Notes under the pieces: generated by a model
What the model saw: the letters and a program-made list of their open reading frames with translations, nothing else
Database searches by the model: none
What the model was told of the DNA's origin: nothing
From: an uncultured Holdemania sp.
Lineage (GTDB): Bacteria > Bacillota_I > Bacilli_A > Erysipelotrichales > Erysipelotrichaceae
Direction of reading: 5' to 3'
DNA: 56,445 nt
Assembly (NCBI GenBank): GCA_904395815.1
Contig: CAJFOC010000001.1
Span: forward strand, 1-56,445
In this document: positions 48,437-56,413 of the stretch, in pieces
Layout of the letters: every line of letters starts with the position of its first letter
Numbering within the stretch: the stretch's first letter is position 1
Made by a program: the position numbers and the translations under genes

Positions 48437-49027
48437 ATGAAACTGCTGCAAGAAAGAATTCGCCGGGAAGGGATTGTTCGTTCCCATGACGTTCTGATTG
48501 TTTCTCATTTTCTTAATCATCAGCTGGATCCCCAGCTGTTTCTTGCCATGGCTAAAGAGTGGCAGAAGCGGTTTAAGGGAAAGCGGATTGACAAGATCAT
48601 GACAATCGAGGCTTCCGGCATTGCGCTGGCTGTGGTGGCGGGGCTGGTGATGGAGGTTCCGGTAGTGTTCGCAAAGAAGCGGGGATCGGTAACTCTGGAT
48701 GACGATCAGTACTGTGCCACGGTGTACTCTTATACTCAGAAAAAATCGTACGCAATCCGGGTGGAGAAGGACTTGCTGAAACCGGGAGAACATCTGCTGA
48801 TCATCGATGATTTTCTGGCTAACGGACAGGCGGTGCTGGGACTGGCGGAGATTGCCAGACAGGCAGAATGCGTGCTGGAAGGGGTTGGCATCGCGATTGA
48901 AAAGGGGTATCAGCCCGGTGCGGCTTTGTTGAGAGAGCGGGGGCTGGATGTGCAGTCGCTGGCGGTGATTCGTTCCATGGATCCTCAGTCAGGTGCGATT
49001 GAGTTTGATGAGGCTGAAGCCGTCTGA
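48437..49027 (+). CDS. xpt: xanthine phosphoribosyltransferase
   Basis: 196 aa salvage enzyme making XMP from xanthine and PRPP. MKLLQERIRREGIV, MTIEASGIALA and the PRPP loop HLLIIDDFLANGQAVLGL are those of Xpt. There is no room for a purine riboswitch upstream. Confidence 0.94.
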   Translation: MKLLQERIRREGIVRSHDVLIVSHFLNHQLDPQLFLAMAKEWQKRFKGKRIDKIMTIEASGIALAVVAGLVMEVPVVFAKKRGSVTLDDDQYCATVYSYTQKKSYAIRVEKDLLKPGEHLLIIDDFLANGQAVLGLAEIARQAECVLEGVGIAIEKGYQPGAALLRERGLDVQSLAVIRSMDPQSGAIEFDEAEAV

Positions 49028-49030
49028 TCA

Positions 49031-49039
49031 TGGTATAAT
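49031..49039 (+). promoter_or_regulatory. extended -10 promoter of the DUF4438 gene
   Basis: TGGTATAAT, 28 nt before the start, just past the xpt stop. Confidence 0.55.
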
Positions 49040-49067
49040 CTAAAAAAGAGAAACAGGAGGGATATCA

Positions 49068-49931
49068 ATGTTGAAAACGAATCGAAAAGATCTGGTCATG
49101 CAGTCGGTCCAGGCCAAAGTTCATCCGCCGATCATGAAACGGGCGTATCGGGTCGGCAGTGATGGCCGGCCATGGATTCTGCCGGCTACCGGCGGAATCA
49201 CCTACAACTTTCAGATCGGAGATCGATGCATGGGGCTGGCCGGGGATCACGTGGAACCGGGAGTCAGCACGAAAAATCCGGATGCGGCGATGGATATGGC
49301 GTACAATACGCTGACCTGCGTCGGCAATGTGGCCCGGGTCATCAGCGGCGAGGCCAAAGGGGCGACCGGATTTGTCACGGGAAAGCATGGCGGAATTGAT
49401 CATGTGATGATTGCGTTTGCTCAGGAAGTGCTGGAGAAGCTGACGGTGGATGATCAGTTTCTGGTCAAGGCGTATGGTCAGGGCCTGGTGCTGAGCGATT
49501 ATCCGGATGTGAAGGTGATGAATCTGGATCCGGATTTGCTGGATAAAATGAATATCGAGGAAAAGGATGGCAAACTGATTGTCCCGGTCACCCGTGTCAT
49601 TCCGGCGGCTCTGATGGGATCAGGACTGGGCAGCGATACGATGACCAGCGGCGATTACGATATCATGACCCGCGATCCCAAGTCGTTTGAAGAGCTGAAG
49701 CTGGATGAAATGCGGTTTGGCGATCTGGTCATGATTCAGGATCATTGCAACGATCATGGCCCGGATTATGTTCAGGGAGCGGTGACCATCGGGGTGGTCA
49801 TCCATGGGGACAGTTATATTTCCGGTCATGGCCCGGGAGTAACGGTGCTGTTGAGCTGCCGCAAACCGCTGATTGAGGCGAAGCTGGATCCGGAAGCGAA
49901 TCTGGCAACGTTGCTGAATTTTACCCGATAA
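49068..49931 (+). CDS. DUF4438 domain-containing protein
   Basis: 287 aa soluble protein, recognised from memory of the family: YRVGSDGRPWILPATGGITY, CMGLAGDHVEPGVST, GFVTGKHGGIDHVMI and DLVMIQDHCNDHGPDYVQG are strongly conserved-looking, His/Asp-rich segments that could bind a metal. Function is unknown. AACAGGAGGG precedes the ATG. It sits alone before the CRISPR locus. Confidence 0.8.
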   Translation: MLKTNRKDLVMQSVQAKVHPPIMKRAYRVGSDGRPWILPATGGITYNFQIGDRCMGLAGDHVEPGVSTKNPDAAMDMAYNTLTCVGNVARVISGEAKGATGFVTGKHGGIDHVMIAFAQEVLEKLTVDDQFLVKAYGQGLVLSDYPDVKVMNLDPDLLDKMNIEEKDGKLIVPVTRVIPAALMGSGLGSDTMTSGDYDIMTRDPKSFEELKLDEMRFGDLVMIQDHCNDHGPDYVQGAVTIGVVIHGDSYISGHGPGVTVLLSCRKPLIEAKLDPEANLATLLNFTR

Positions 49932-49950
49932 GATTTTGCCATTAAAAGAA

Positions 49951-50050
49951 AGTGAACCTGAAACTGAATGATATGTACCCCCTTTACTGGACAAACTCAG
50001 TGGAGGGGGTACATATCAAACTGAATGGATTCGAAGGGTTCACTTTTTTT
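49951..50050 (+). terminator. terminator-like nested inverted repeat
   Basis: AGTGAACC (49951-49958) pairs with GGTTCACT (50037-50044) and is followed by T6. Inside lies a second perfect inverted repeat (see repeat at 49961-50027). Confidence 0.75.
49961..50027. repeat. palindrome resembling paired IS3-type ends, flanked by a 10-bp direct repeat
   Basis: GATATGTACCCCC (49970-49982) and GGGGGTACATATC (50005-50017) are perfect inverted repeats. The left end continues TTTACTGG and the right (complement) TCCACTGA, so similarity extends beyond the perfect part. AAACTGAATG flanks both sides (49961-49970, 50018-50027). TGTAC-C-rich-GGAC ends resemble those of IS3-family elements, so a tiny internally deleted element inserted in the terminator is possible; this is inference. 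Confidence 0.5.
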
Positions 50051-50240
50051 CTTTTAACCATAAACTTTAAGGTTTGTTTCAGCTTCGCCGATGAAATTTT
50101 TATTCTTTGCGAAGATAAAAAATATTAAAAATGATTAAAAACACTTAAGGTGTACGCTTTTTTGAACAGGACTATAGCTATAATAAAATCAGGGTACAGA
50201 AAAGGAAGGAGGGAGAGATCCAAAACTTAGATAGTATGTC
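50051..50240. other. AT-rich gap without a gene
   Basis: TATAAT at 50179-50184 and a strong AGGAAGGAGGG (50203-50213) are present, but no reasonable coding frame follows. Nothing else is supported here. Confidence 0.4.
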
Positions 50241-50245
50241 GGGTA

Positions 50246-50276
50246 TTGACTTTTTGTGATATTGATGGTATATAAT
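50246..50276 (+). promoter_or_regulatory. tracrRNA promoter
   Basis: TTGACT (50246-50251) and TATATA/TATAAT (50269-50276), 17-19 nt apart. Confidence 0.75.
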
Positions 50277-50279
50277 GAA

Positions 50280-50408
50280 TTGCAAGGGACGCCTTGCAAG
50301 CACAGATCAATTTTTACAAGACTCTTTATCAGAGTCGCATCGAAAGATGCAACTGCAGAGCTCAGGCCCGACAAGTTTAAGCACCTTGTCGGGCCATGCT
50401 CTTTTTTT
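50280..50408 (+). ncRNA. tracrRNA: tracrRNA of the type II CRISPR system
   Basis: In order: a perfect 8-bp hairpin TTGCAAGG/CCTTGCAA (50280-50299); the anti-repeat 50298-50320, complementary to the sequence at the window end with one bulged base; a nexus-like hairpin GACTCT/AGAGTC (50320-50336); GCATC-GAAA-GATGC with a GNRA loop (50337-50350); and a strong terminator GGCCCGACAAG/CTTGTCGGGCC (50365-50395), extended by AGAGC/GCTCT, then T7 (50402-50408). It runs in the same direction as cas9. The 5' end is set by the promoter and not measured. Confidence 0.88.
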
Positions 50409-50487
50409 ATAGAAAATATGCCTGACTTACCATTTATTTCCTTCAGATTTATGCCATAATAGAAATTAAAGAAAGGAAATTATTATT

Positions 50488-53400
50488 ATGGAAAAAGAAA
50501 ACTACATCATGGGGCTTGATCTGGGTGTAGGTTCGGTTGGTTGGGCAGCAATGCTGATCGACGAGCAGAATGAACCATATCGGATTCTGGATTTGGGCTC
50601 ACGTATTTTTGATCCGGAAGGAGCGTCAATGGAAGACCGGCGGATTGCTCGTGGAACCCGCCGTGTTTTCAGACGGCGCAAAGCCCGGGTAACACGGACA
50701 AAAAATCTGTTTAAAAAATATCATTTGCTGACTCAGGAACAGATTCAGGCGGTGTATCACCAGACAGGAAAACCGATGCCTAGCCCTTATGCCCTTCGGC
50801 TGAAAGGAAAATCAGCATTGTTAAATGCCGAAGAATTGCTGATCGTTCTGGTTCACTATGCCAAAGGCCGGGGTTTTCGTTCCAATCGAAAAACGATTGA
50901 AGATGAGGAAACAAAAAAGGGAAAGGCAGCTTCTGCCAACGAGGAACAGAAATTGCTGTTTGCCAAACAACAGACAGAGGAACGGCTGAAGAGGATGCAG
51001 GAGGAAAATCCTCGGGCAACGATTACCGATTTACTTCTGAAAGAAGAAAAAGAAACGGGAAAACTGCGTAATACCTCAGGGAATTATATGCATGGAGTAA
51101 CACGTGCCATGATTGAAGAAGAGGTTCGGGCTATCCTTGATTTTCAGGTTCAGCAAGGACTGATCTGTGATGAATTCAAAGAGGAATATTTGAATATTTT
51201 ACTGCATCAGAGAATGTTCAGCGATGGACCGGATGAACCGAGCCCGTATCATAAACCGCTGGAAAAGATGATCGGGGTTTGCGGTTTTACCGGAATGCCG
51301 AGAGCTCCAAAATCATCTTTGACTTATGAGCTGTTCACTTTGGTTCAGAAGCTGCTGGATTTACGTTATCTGCCAGTAGGAAGCAAAGATCGCAAAGATC
51401 AGCTGCGGCTGACTGCAGAACAGATTGAGCATCTGACAGAGAAAGCGCGCCAAGGGAAAACCATTACCTATAAACTGGTAAAAGCAGAAATCGGTCAGCC
51501 AGTTCATTTTCCAAGCGTCAGATTGAGTCGTCAGGATTATTTTAAAGTGATGGATGACTTAAAACAGCATCCGGAAAAAGATCGTGATGAGGAGATGGAA
51601 AAGGCGAAGGAAAAGATCGAAATTTCCAAGCTGAACAATTATAACCGGCTTCGCAATCAGCTGAACAAATGTCTTGGTAAGGACGGTTATGAGTTGACGG
51701 ACAGTCAGTATGACATGATTGCGGACTGTCTGACGCGAAACAAATCAGACATTGAGATAGAAAAATACCTGGCCGGTGAGCGAACGACGTTGCTGGGGGT
51801 TGATCTTCCGGAGCCTGTAAAAGAAGCGGTAAAGAAGATGGAAGATAAAGGCTTTACAGAATTTGGTAAAGTTTCCTTTGAACTTCTCTATGATATTCTG
51901 CCGCTGATGATTCATCAGGGGTTGAATTACTATGAAGCCTGTCATGCCTGTGGGTACGATCATAGCCGCAAACATGAAAATACGGAGGATTACAGCGAAA
52001 TTCCGGTAATCAATCAGATTTTGGACGATCTTGATAAAACGATTACCAACCGGAGTGTCGTTCGAACGCTGGTAGAAACGCGGAAAGTAGTCAACGCTGT
52101 GATTCGTCAATATGGAAAGCCTTTCGAAATTCATGTGGAAATGGCTCGGGAACTGACCAAATCAGCGAAAGAAAAGGCTCAGCTGATTCAGCAGCAGCAA
52201 ACGAATCAATACACCAACGAAGCGCTGCGGCAGATTATCTATTCACAGCATCCGGATAAATTCCGTTCGCCTCAGGCTGTGAAACATGATGATCTTGTAC
52301 AATATCAGCTGTATGTGGAACAAAAAGGAATCTGTCCGTATACATTGGCGATCACCGGTGATGAAAATCAGGCGAAGATTCATGAGCGGGATCTGTTCAC
52401 CAAAGAAGTAGAAGTGGATCATATTATTCCGTATACGTTGTGCTTTGATGATCGCAATGTCAACAAAGCTTTGGTTAAAAAGCAGCGTAATCAGGAAAAA
52501 GGAAATCGGGTCCCGATGCAGTATTTCAAAGGTATGCCGGGAGAGGCGAAATATCGGTCCTGGATTTCCGGTAATTCTGCCATTTCCGGCGATAAGCAGG
52601 CACGGTATTTTGCGGAAAAAGTAGAAGAAAGTTTTTTGAATGATTATCGTGCCCGTACGATCAATGATACCCGGTATGCGACCAAGGCGTTGAAAGAGAT
52701 TCTGACTTTCTGCTTTCCAAGCGTTAAGGTACGGGCATATACTGGTCAGGTTACGGCAATGCTTCGCGGGGTTTGGGGGTTGAATGGACTCACTCATTCC
52801 TGGGATTCTTCGGATTATAAGGTGAAAAAGGAAGAAAATCCGGATATGTGGCCGCTGTATCAGCAGTTGAATGCCTTGCTGCTGGAGAATGTGGATAAGA
52901 AGGATAACCGCTACAAAAAGATTATTCAGGAAATAAATAAACTGAAGAAGAACGATGAGGTCAAAAATCGCGAGAATCATCTGCATCATGCGCTGGATGC
53001 GGTAGTCATTGCCTGTGCTACAGATAAAATGCGCCGTCGCGTTGAGATGCATGCCATTGCCAAATCACAAAGTTCTCAGGAAGAGATTCAGTTCCGGATT
53101 CCTGTTACGGATCCGGAAACGGGAGAGCTTTTGCGTTATGAGAATTTCTCCATGCCGAAATCCGAATATCGGGATACTTTGCTGGAATGGGAAGTTTTTG
53201 AGAAGTATCGCTTTCCAGTGCCTTACCAGGGGTTTGAAAAAGAGGCGATTGTCAGAACCTATGAACGGGATCCGCAGGTTCTTCGCAACACCTTATCGAT
53301 GATGCGAAGATATGATCATGTTGATCTGGATACGATTCATCCGATTTGCGTATCTCATTACTATTCCTCCAAGGTGTCCGGCCGTATGCATAAGGCAACA

Positions 53401-54150
53401 TACTATGGACTTAAGGAAACGGAAAAGGGTAAGGTCCTGACTAACCGTATGTTGATCAGTAAGGAAGAATTCACCGTCAAACAGTTGAATTCATTATATG
53501 ATAAGGACGGCACTCAAAAGTATGTTTTCTCAGCGGTAAAAGAATGGCTGGGGGATTATAAAAATGGTGCTGAGGCTTTCAAGGCTCATCAATTCCGGTA
53601 TCCTGAAAACAGAAACGGTAACCCAATCAAGAAAGTGAAACTGGATGTAGGAGAGCTGAAAGAAGAATTTGAAATTCACCCAGGACAATATGTGGAAAAG
53701 GAAAATGTTGTCCAGGTTCATATCTATCGAAGACAGGGCGATGATAAGCTGTATTTTGTTGGAATGGACAGATTTCGCGTGTTTAATGCGGATAAACGGG
53801 AAGATCTTTCCATTCTGTTGTGGTGGGGGCAAGGAAAGAACAATATCACAGTAAAAATGAATGAACTGGCGGAACATGGTTTTGTGGATAAGCCGCAGAT
53901 TCTGTATAAAGGTCAGACAGTTTTGCTGGAAAAAAGAGACGGAAGTAAAGGATTATGCATATTAAATGGCTGTACAAATGGGCTGTTAGAAATAAGCAGT
54001 ATATTAGGGGATGGCAGAGATTTGATTCAAAGTGGATTGAGTGCAAGTTTCAGTAAACAGTTTAGACTCACGGTTTCTACTATAAAAAAGATCACCCCGA
54101 TCAGTGTTGATGTTTTGGGAAAGATTCATTCTGATCTTTCCCGACTGTAA
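50488..54150 (+). CDS. cas9: Cas9 endonuclease, compact type
   Basis: 1220-aa RNA-guided nuclease. RuvC-I MGLDLGVGSVGWA has catalytic Asp11. An Arg-rich bridge helix follows at about 51-78 (RRIARGTRRVFRRRKARVTR). RuvC-II is FEIHVEMAREL with Glu551. The HNH domain VEVDHIIPYTLCFDD has Asp644 and His645, with Asn668 in QRNQEKGNR. RuvC-III is HLHHALDAVVIA with His834 and Asp837. All catalytic residues are present, so it should be active. HYAKGRGFRSNRK and SVVRTLVETRKVVNAVIRQYG resemble the II-C/SaCas9 branch more than SpCas9. CATAAT at 50455 may be its -10. Lower GC than the host. Confidence 0.97.
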   Translation: MEKENYIMGLDLGVGSVGWAAMLIDEQNEPYRILDLGSRIFDPEGASMEDRRIARGTRRVFRRRKARVTRTKNLFKKYHLLTQEQIQAVYHQTGKPMPSPYALRLKGKSALLNAEELLIVLVHYAKGRGFRSNRKTIEDEETKKGKAASANEEQKLLFAKQQTEERLKRMQEENPRATITDLLLKEEKETGKLRNTSGNYMHGVTRAMIEEEVRAILDFQVQQGLICDEFKEEYLNILLHQRMFSDGPDEPSPYHKPLEKMIGVCGFTGMPRAPKSSLTYELFTLVQKLLDLRYLPVGSKDRKDQLRLTAEQIEHLTEKARQGKTITYKLVKAEIGQPVHFPSVRLSRQDYFKVMDDLKQHPEKDRDEEMEKAKEKIEISKLNNYNRLRNQLNKCLGKDGYELTDSQYDMIADCLTRNKSDIEIEKYLAGERTTLLGVDLPEPVKEAVKKMEDKGFTEFGKVSFELLYDILPLMIHQGLNYYEACHACGYDHSRKHENTEDYSEIPVINQILDDLDKTITNRSVVRTLVETRKVVNAVIRQYGKPFEIHVEMARELTKSAKEKAQLIQQQQTNQYTNEALRQIIYSQHPDKFRSPQAVKHDDLVQYQLYVEQKGICPYTLAITGDENQAKIHERDLFTKEVEVDHIIPYTLCFDDRNVNKALVKKQRNQEKGNRVPMQYFKGMPGEAKYRSWISGNSAISGDKQARYFAEKVEESFLNDYRARTINDTRYATKALKEILTFCFPSVKVRAYTGQVTAMLRGVWGLNGLTHSWDSSDYKVKKEENPDMWPLYQQLNALLLENVDKKDNRYKKIIQEINKLKKNDEVKNRENHLHHALDAVVIACATDKMRRRVEMHAIAKSQSSQEEIQFRIPVTDPETGELLRYENFSMPKSEYRDTLLEWEVFEKYRFPVPYQGFEKEAIVRTYERDPQVLRNTLSMMRRYDHVDLDTIHPICVSHYYSSKVSGRMHKATYYGLKETEKGKVLTNRMLISKEEFTVKQLNSLYDKDGTQKYVFSAVKEWLGDYKNGAEAFKAHQFRYPENRNGNPIKKVKLDVGELKEEFEIHPGQYVEKENVVQVHIYRRQGDDKLYFVGMDRFRVFNADKREDLSILLWWGQGKNNITVKMNELAEHGFVDKPQILYKGQTVLLEKRDGSKGLCILNGCTNGLLEISSILGDGRDLIQSGLSASFSKQFRLTVSTIKKITPISVDVLGKIHSDLSRL

Positions 54151-54157
54151 ATGATGT

Positions 54158-55084
54158 ATGTCTTATCGATGCGTCATTATCCGGTCTGCGGATAAGATTC
54201 GTCTGAAAGACAATAATTTATGTATTCTTAATGAAGAAAGAGAAGTTACTGTACCCTTAGAAGATATTTCCATGATTCTGGTAGAGGATCGGAAAGCTCT
54301 TTTAACTGCGCGTCTGGTTGCTTCTCTTTCTTCGTATTATATCGGGTTGATTCTTTGTGATGAGAAAATGAATCCTGCCTCCATTACACTGCCTTTGCAC
54401 ATGCATTATAAACAGCTTCATGTATTTGAGCTTCAGATGAAAGTAAAAAAACCCATTTATTCTCAGTTATGGAGTTATATCGTAAAACAGAAAATACAGA
54501 ATCAGCGAAAAGTTATTGAACTGACCACCAAGGACGAATTTACCATTCGTAATCTGATAACACTGGAACACGAGGTCAAATCTTCCGATAAAACCAACAG
54601 AGAAGGCATTGCGGCAAAATCATTTTTCGACGGTTTGTATGGACGGGTATTTGTGCGGCGTCAAAGCGCTCAGGATGAAATCAATTCTGCCCTGAATTAT
54701 GGGTATACAATTTTGGCTGCCAATATGAGCCGAATTTTAGCCATGTATGGATTTAATACCATTTTAGGTATTCATCATCGATCCATGACAAACAATTTTA
54801 ATCTTAGTTATGATCTGATAGAACCGTTCAGAGCCTGTGTGGATTACTTTGTTTATAATCATCTGGATGACCTGGCTTATCCTCTTCCCAAAGATATCCG
54901 CTTAGGGCTGGTTAAATTATTACAGGAATCAGTTCGAATAAATAATCGTATTTATCGAATTGAAAATGCGATGGAAGAAATGGTTTTAAGCCTCATACAA
55001 GTTTTAGAAAATGAGGATTCCCGCATGCTGGTTTTACCTTTTGTTATTGAACCGGAAAGCATTGAAGATGAAGTCGAGTTATAG
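54158..55084 (+). CDS. cas1: Cas1 integrase, type II
   Basis: 308 aa spacer-integration nuclease. Catalytic residues by motif: Glu149 in NREGIAAKSFF, His206/His207 in LGIHHRSMTNNFNLSYD, and Glu222 in LIEPFRACVDY. It begins 7 nt after cas9 with no clear ribosome binding site, so is probably coupled. Very AT-rich compared with housekeeping genes. Confidence 0.96.
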   Translation: MSYRCVIIRSADKIRLKDNNLCILNEEREVTVPLEDISMILVEDRKALLTARLVASLSSYYIGLILCDEKMNPASITLPLHMHYKQLHVFELQMKVKKPIYSQLWSYIVKQKIQNQRKVIELTTKDEFTIRNLITLEHEVKSSDKTNREGIAAKSFFDGLYGRVFVRRQSAQDEINSALNYGYTILAANMSRILAMYGFNTILGIHHRSMTNNFNLSYDLIEPFRACVDYFVYNHLDDLAYPLPKDIRLGLVKLLQESVRINNRIYRIENAMEEMVLSLIQVLENEDSRMLVLPFVIEPESIEDEVEL

Positions 55085-55088
55085 GCAG

Positions 55089-55400
55089 ATGAGAGTTTTG
55101 GTGTTGTTTGATCTTCCCAGTGTTTCAAAAAATGAAAAGCGAAGCTATGTCCGGTTCAGAAAAGCGCTGATAGAGGATGGTTATGTTATGATGCAGTATT
55201 CGATTTATATGCGTTTCTGCCGGAATCTGAAAGATGCACAAAAACATATAGTCAGAGTTCAGGCAATAGCGCCAAAAGATGGGAATATTCGTATCTTAAG
55301 TGTTACAGAGCATCAGTATGAAAATATGATCTTGGTTATTGGAGAAAAGACAGAAACAGAAAAATCGGTTGGAAATGAATACGTGGTGATTATTGAATGA
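55089..55400 (+). CDS. cas2: Cas2, type II
   Basis: 103 aa from the ATG at 55089, the usual Cas2 length: MRVLVLFDLPSVSKNEKRSY has the conserved Asp8, followed by YVRFRKALIEDGYVMMQYSIY and a beta-strand end. An in-frame reading starting at 55011 would overlap cas1 by 74 nt and is rejected. It partners with Cas1. Confidence 0.95.
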   Translation: MRVLVLFDLPSVSKNEKRSYVRFRKALIEDGYVMMQYSIYMRFCRNLKDAQKHIVRVQAIAPKDGNIRILSVTEHQYENMILVIGEKTETEKSVGNEYVVIIE

Positions 55401-56353
55401 AACGACTGGAGTTTAAGTTTCAGGATCAGCATGTTCGATTGAACCTGGAACAAATTAATCTGTTTTTTGGCCCATCATCATGTGGCAAATCAACATTGGC
55501 AAGAGTTCTTGAAAAGGCCTTGGCAGGATCGGATAAGACGGTAAGTCTGGATTCTCAGCCGATTTCAAAAAATCAGTTTCAGGTGCGGTTGATTTCTGCG
55601 AATCAAAATATTGTTGATGAGCTGAAATTAGGATCAAAGTCCGAATTCAGCAAAATGTTCAAAAGAATGCTGACCGATTATCTGGATCTGGAACAGATGC
55701 AGGGACTGATCAGCCAGCTGGATAAAACTATGGAAAATCTGGAATCCATTCTTCAGCAACAACTGGCGTTTCTTGATCAGGCATATCCTGATATATTTCG
55801 GGGTAAATTTATTTTTGATGATCTGTTTTCTTTGATTAAAAGTCACTTTGTTATATTGAACTTGGATGGATTATCAGATTCAGTATTAAGAGAAATGTTG
55901 ATTCTGTCGATGATCCAGTCTGTCGAGCTTCAAAAAGAAAGTATTTTATTGATCGATGATATGGATGAGAAAATTGATTCCGGACAATTTATGAAGCTGG
56001 TAGAAAAAATGACAGATCATAAAAACTTGATGTGTTTATTGTTTTTGAAGAATCCAGAATTCATCCAATTAGTTATGAATCAATATCCTGTTTTTCTAAT
56101 GACAAAGAATTTTAAAAAACTGGATAACTATGTAGATCAAAAGATTACAAACTTAATGAGTTCAGATCTTTCTTATCCTGTCTTTATTGATCAGGATATT
56201 AAGATGATCAGGGACTCAGTAAATGAATTTATGATTCGAGAACTTCTTTCACTATTAGCCTCCAGTGATTACCAAATTTTAGAAAAAAACAGGAATAATC
56301 TGTGCAGTGACTCAGAAAATAAATGGAAATTTTTAAAAAATCTTATATCTTGA
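55397..56353 (+). CDS. Csn2-like fourth CRISPR protein with an intact-looking ABC-type ATPase motif set
   Basis: 318 aa. Walker A is FFGPSSCGKSTLAR (Gly25-Thr33, GxxxxGKST). An LDGLSDSVLREMLILS segment (156-171) is placed like the ABC signature. ESILLIDDMDEKID (181-194) is a Walker B with Asp187-Asp188, followed by a FMKLVEKM helix and the LMCLLFLKNP strand. Ordinary Csn2 is ~220 aa with a degenerate P-loop, so this is longer and may bind or hydrolyse ATP. It overlaps cas2 by 4 nt (ATGA) and precedes the array, the position of csn2 in II-A. It could be a divergent Csn2 or a distinct SMC-like protein; homology to Csn2 is not proven. Confidence 0.75.
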   Translation: MKRLEFKFQDQHVRLNLEQINLFFGPSSCGKSTLARVLEKALAGSDKTVSLDSQPISKNQFQVRLISANQNIVDELKLGSKSEFSKMFKRMLTDYLDLEQMQGLISQLDKTMENLESILQQQLAFLDQAYPDIFRGKFIFDDLFSLIKSHFVILNLDGLSDSVLREMLILSMIQSVELQKESILLIDDMDEKIDSGQFMKLVEKMTDHKNLMCLLFLKNPEFIQLVMNQYPVFLMTKNFKKLDNYVDQKITNLMSSDLSYPVFIDQDIKMIRDSVNEFMIRELLSLLASSDYQILEKNRNNLCSDSENKWKFLKNLIS

Positions 56354-56413
56354 TAGGGTAAAAGAGTCGAAAAAAAAAGGGAATTCTGAGGAAAGATATT
56401 GTTAAATAATAAG

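Noticed and set aside
50236-50259. Seven-codon frame after the strong Shine-Dalgarno near 50210
   Set aside because: Too far from that site (over 20 nt) and overlaps the tracrRNA promoter.
55011-55088. Upstream start for cas2
   Set aside because: It would add 26 residues lying within cas1, while the internal ATG gives the standard Cas2 N-terminus.
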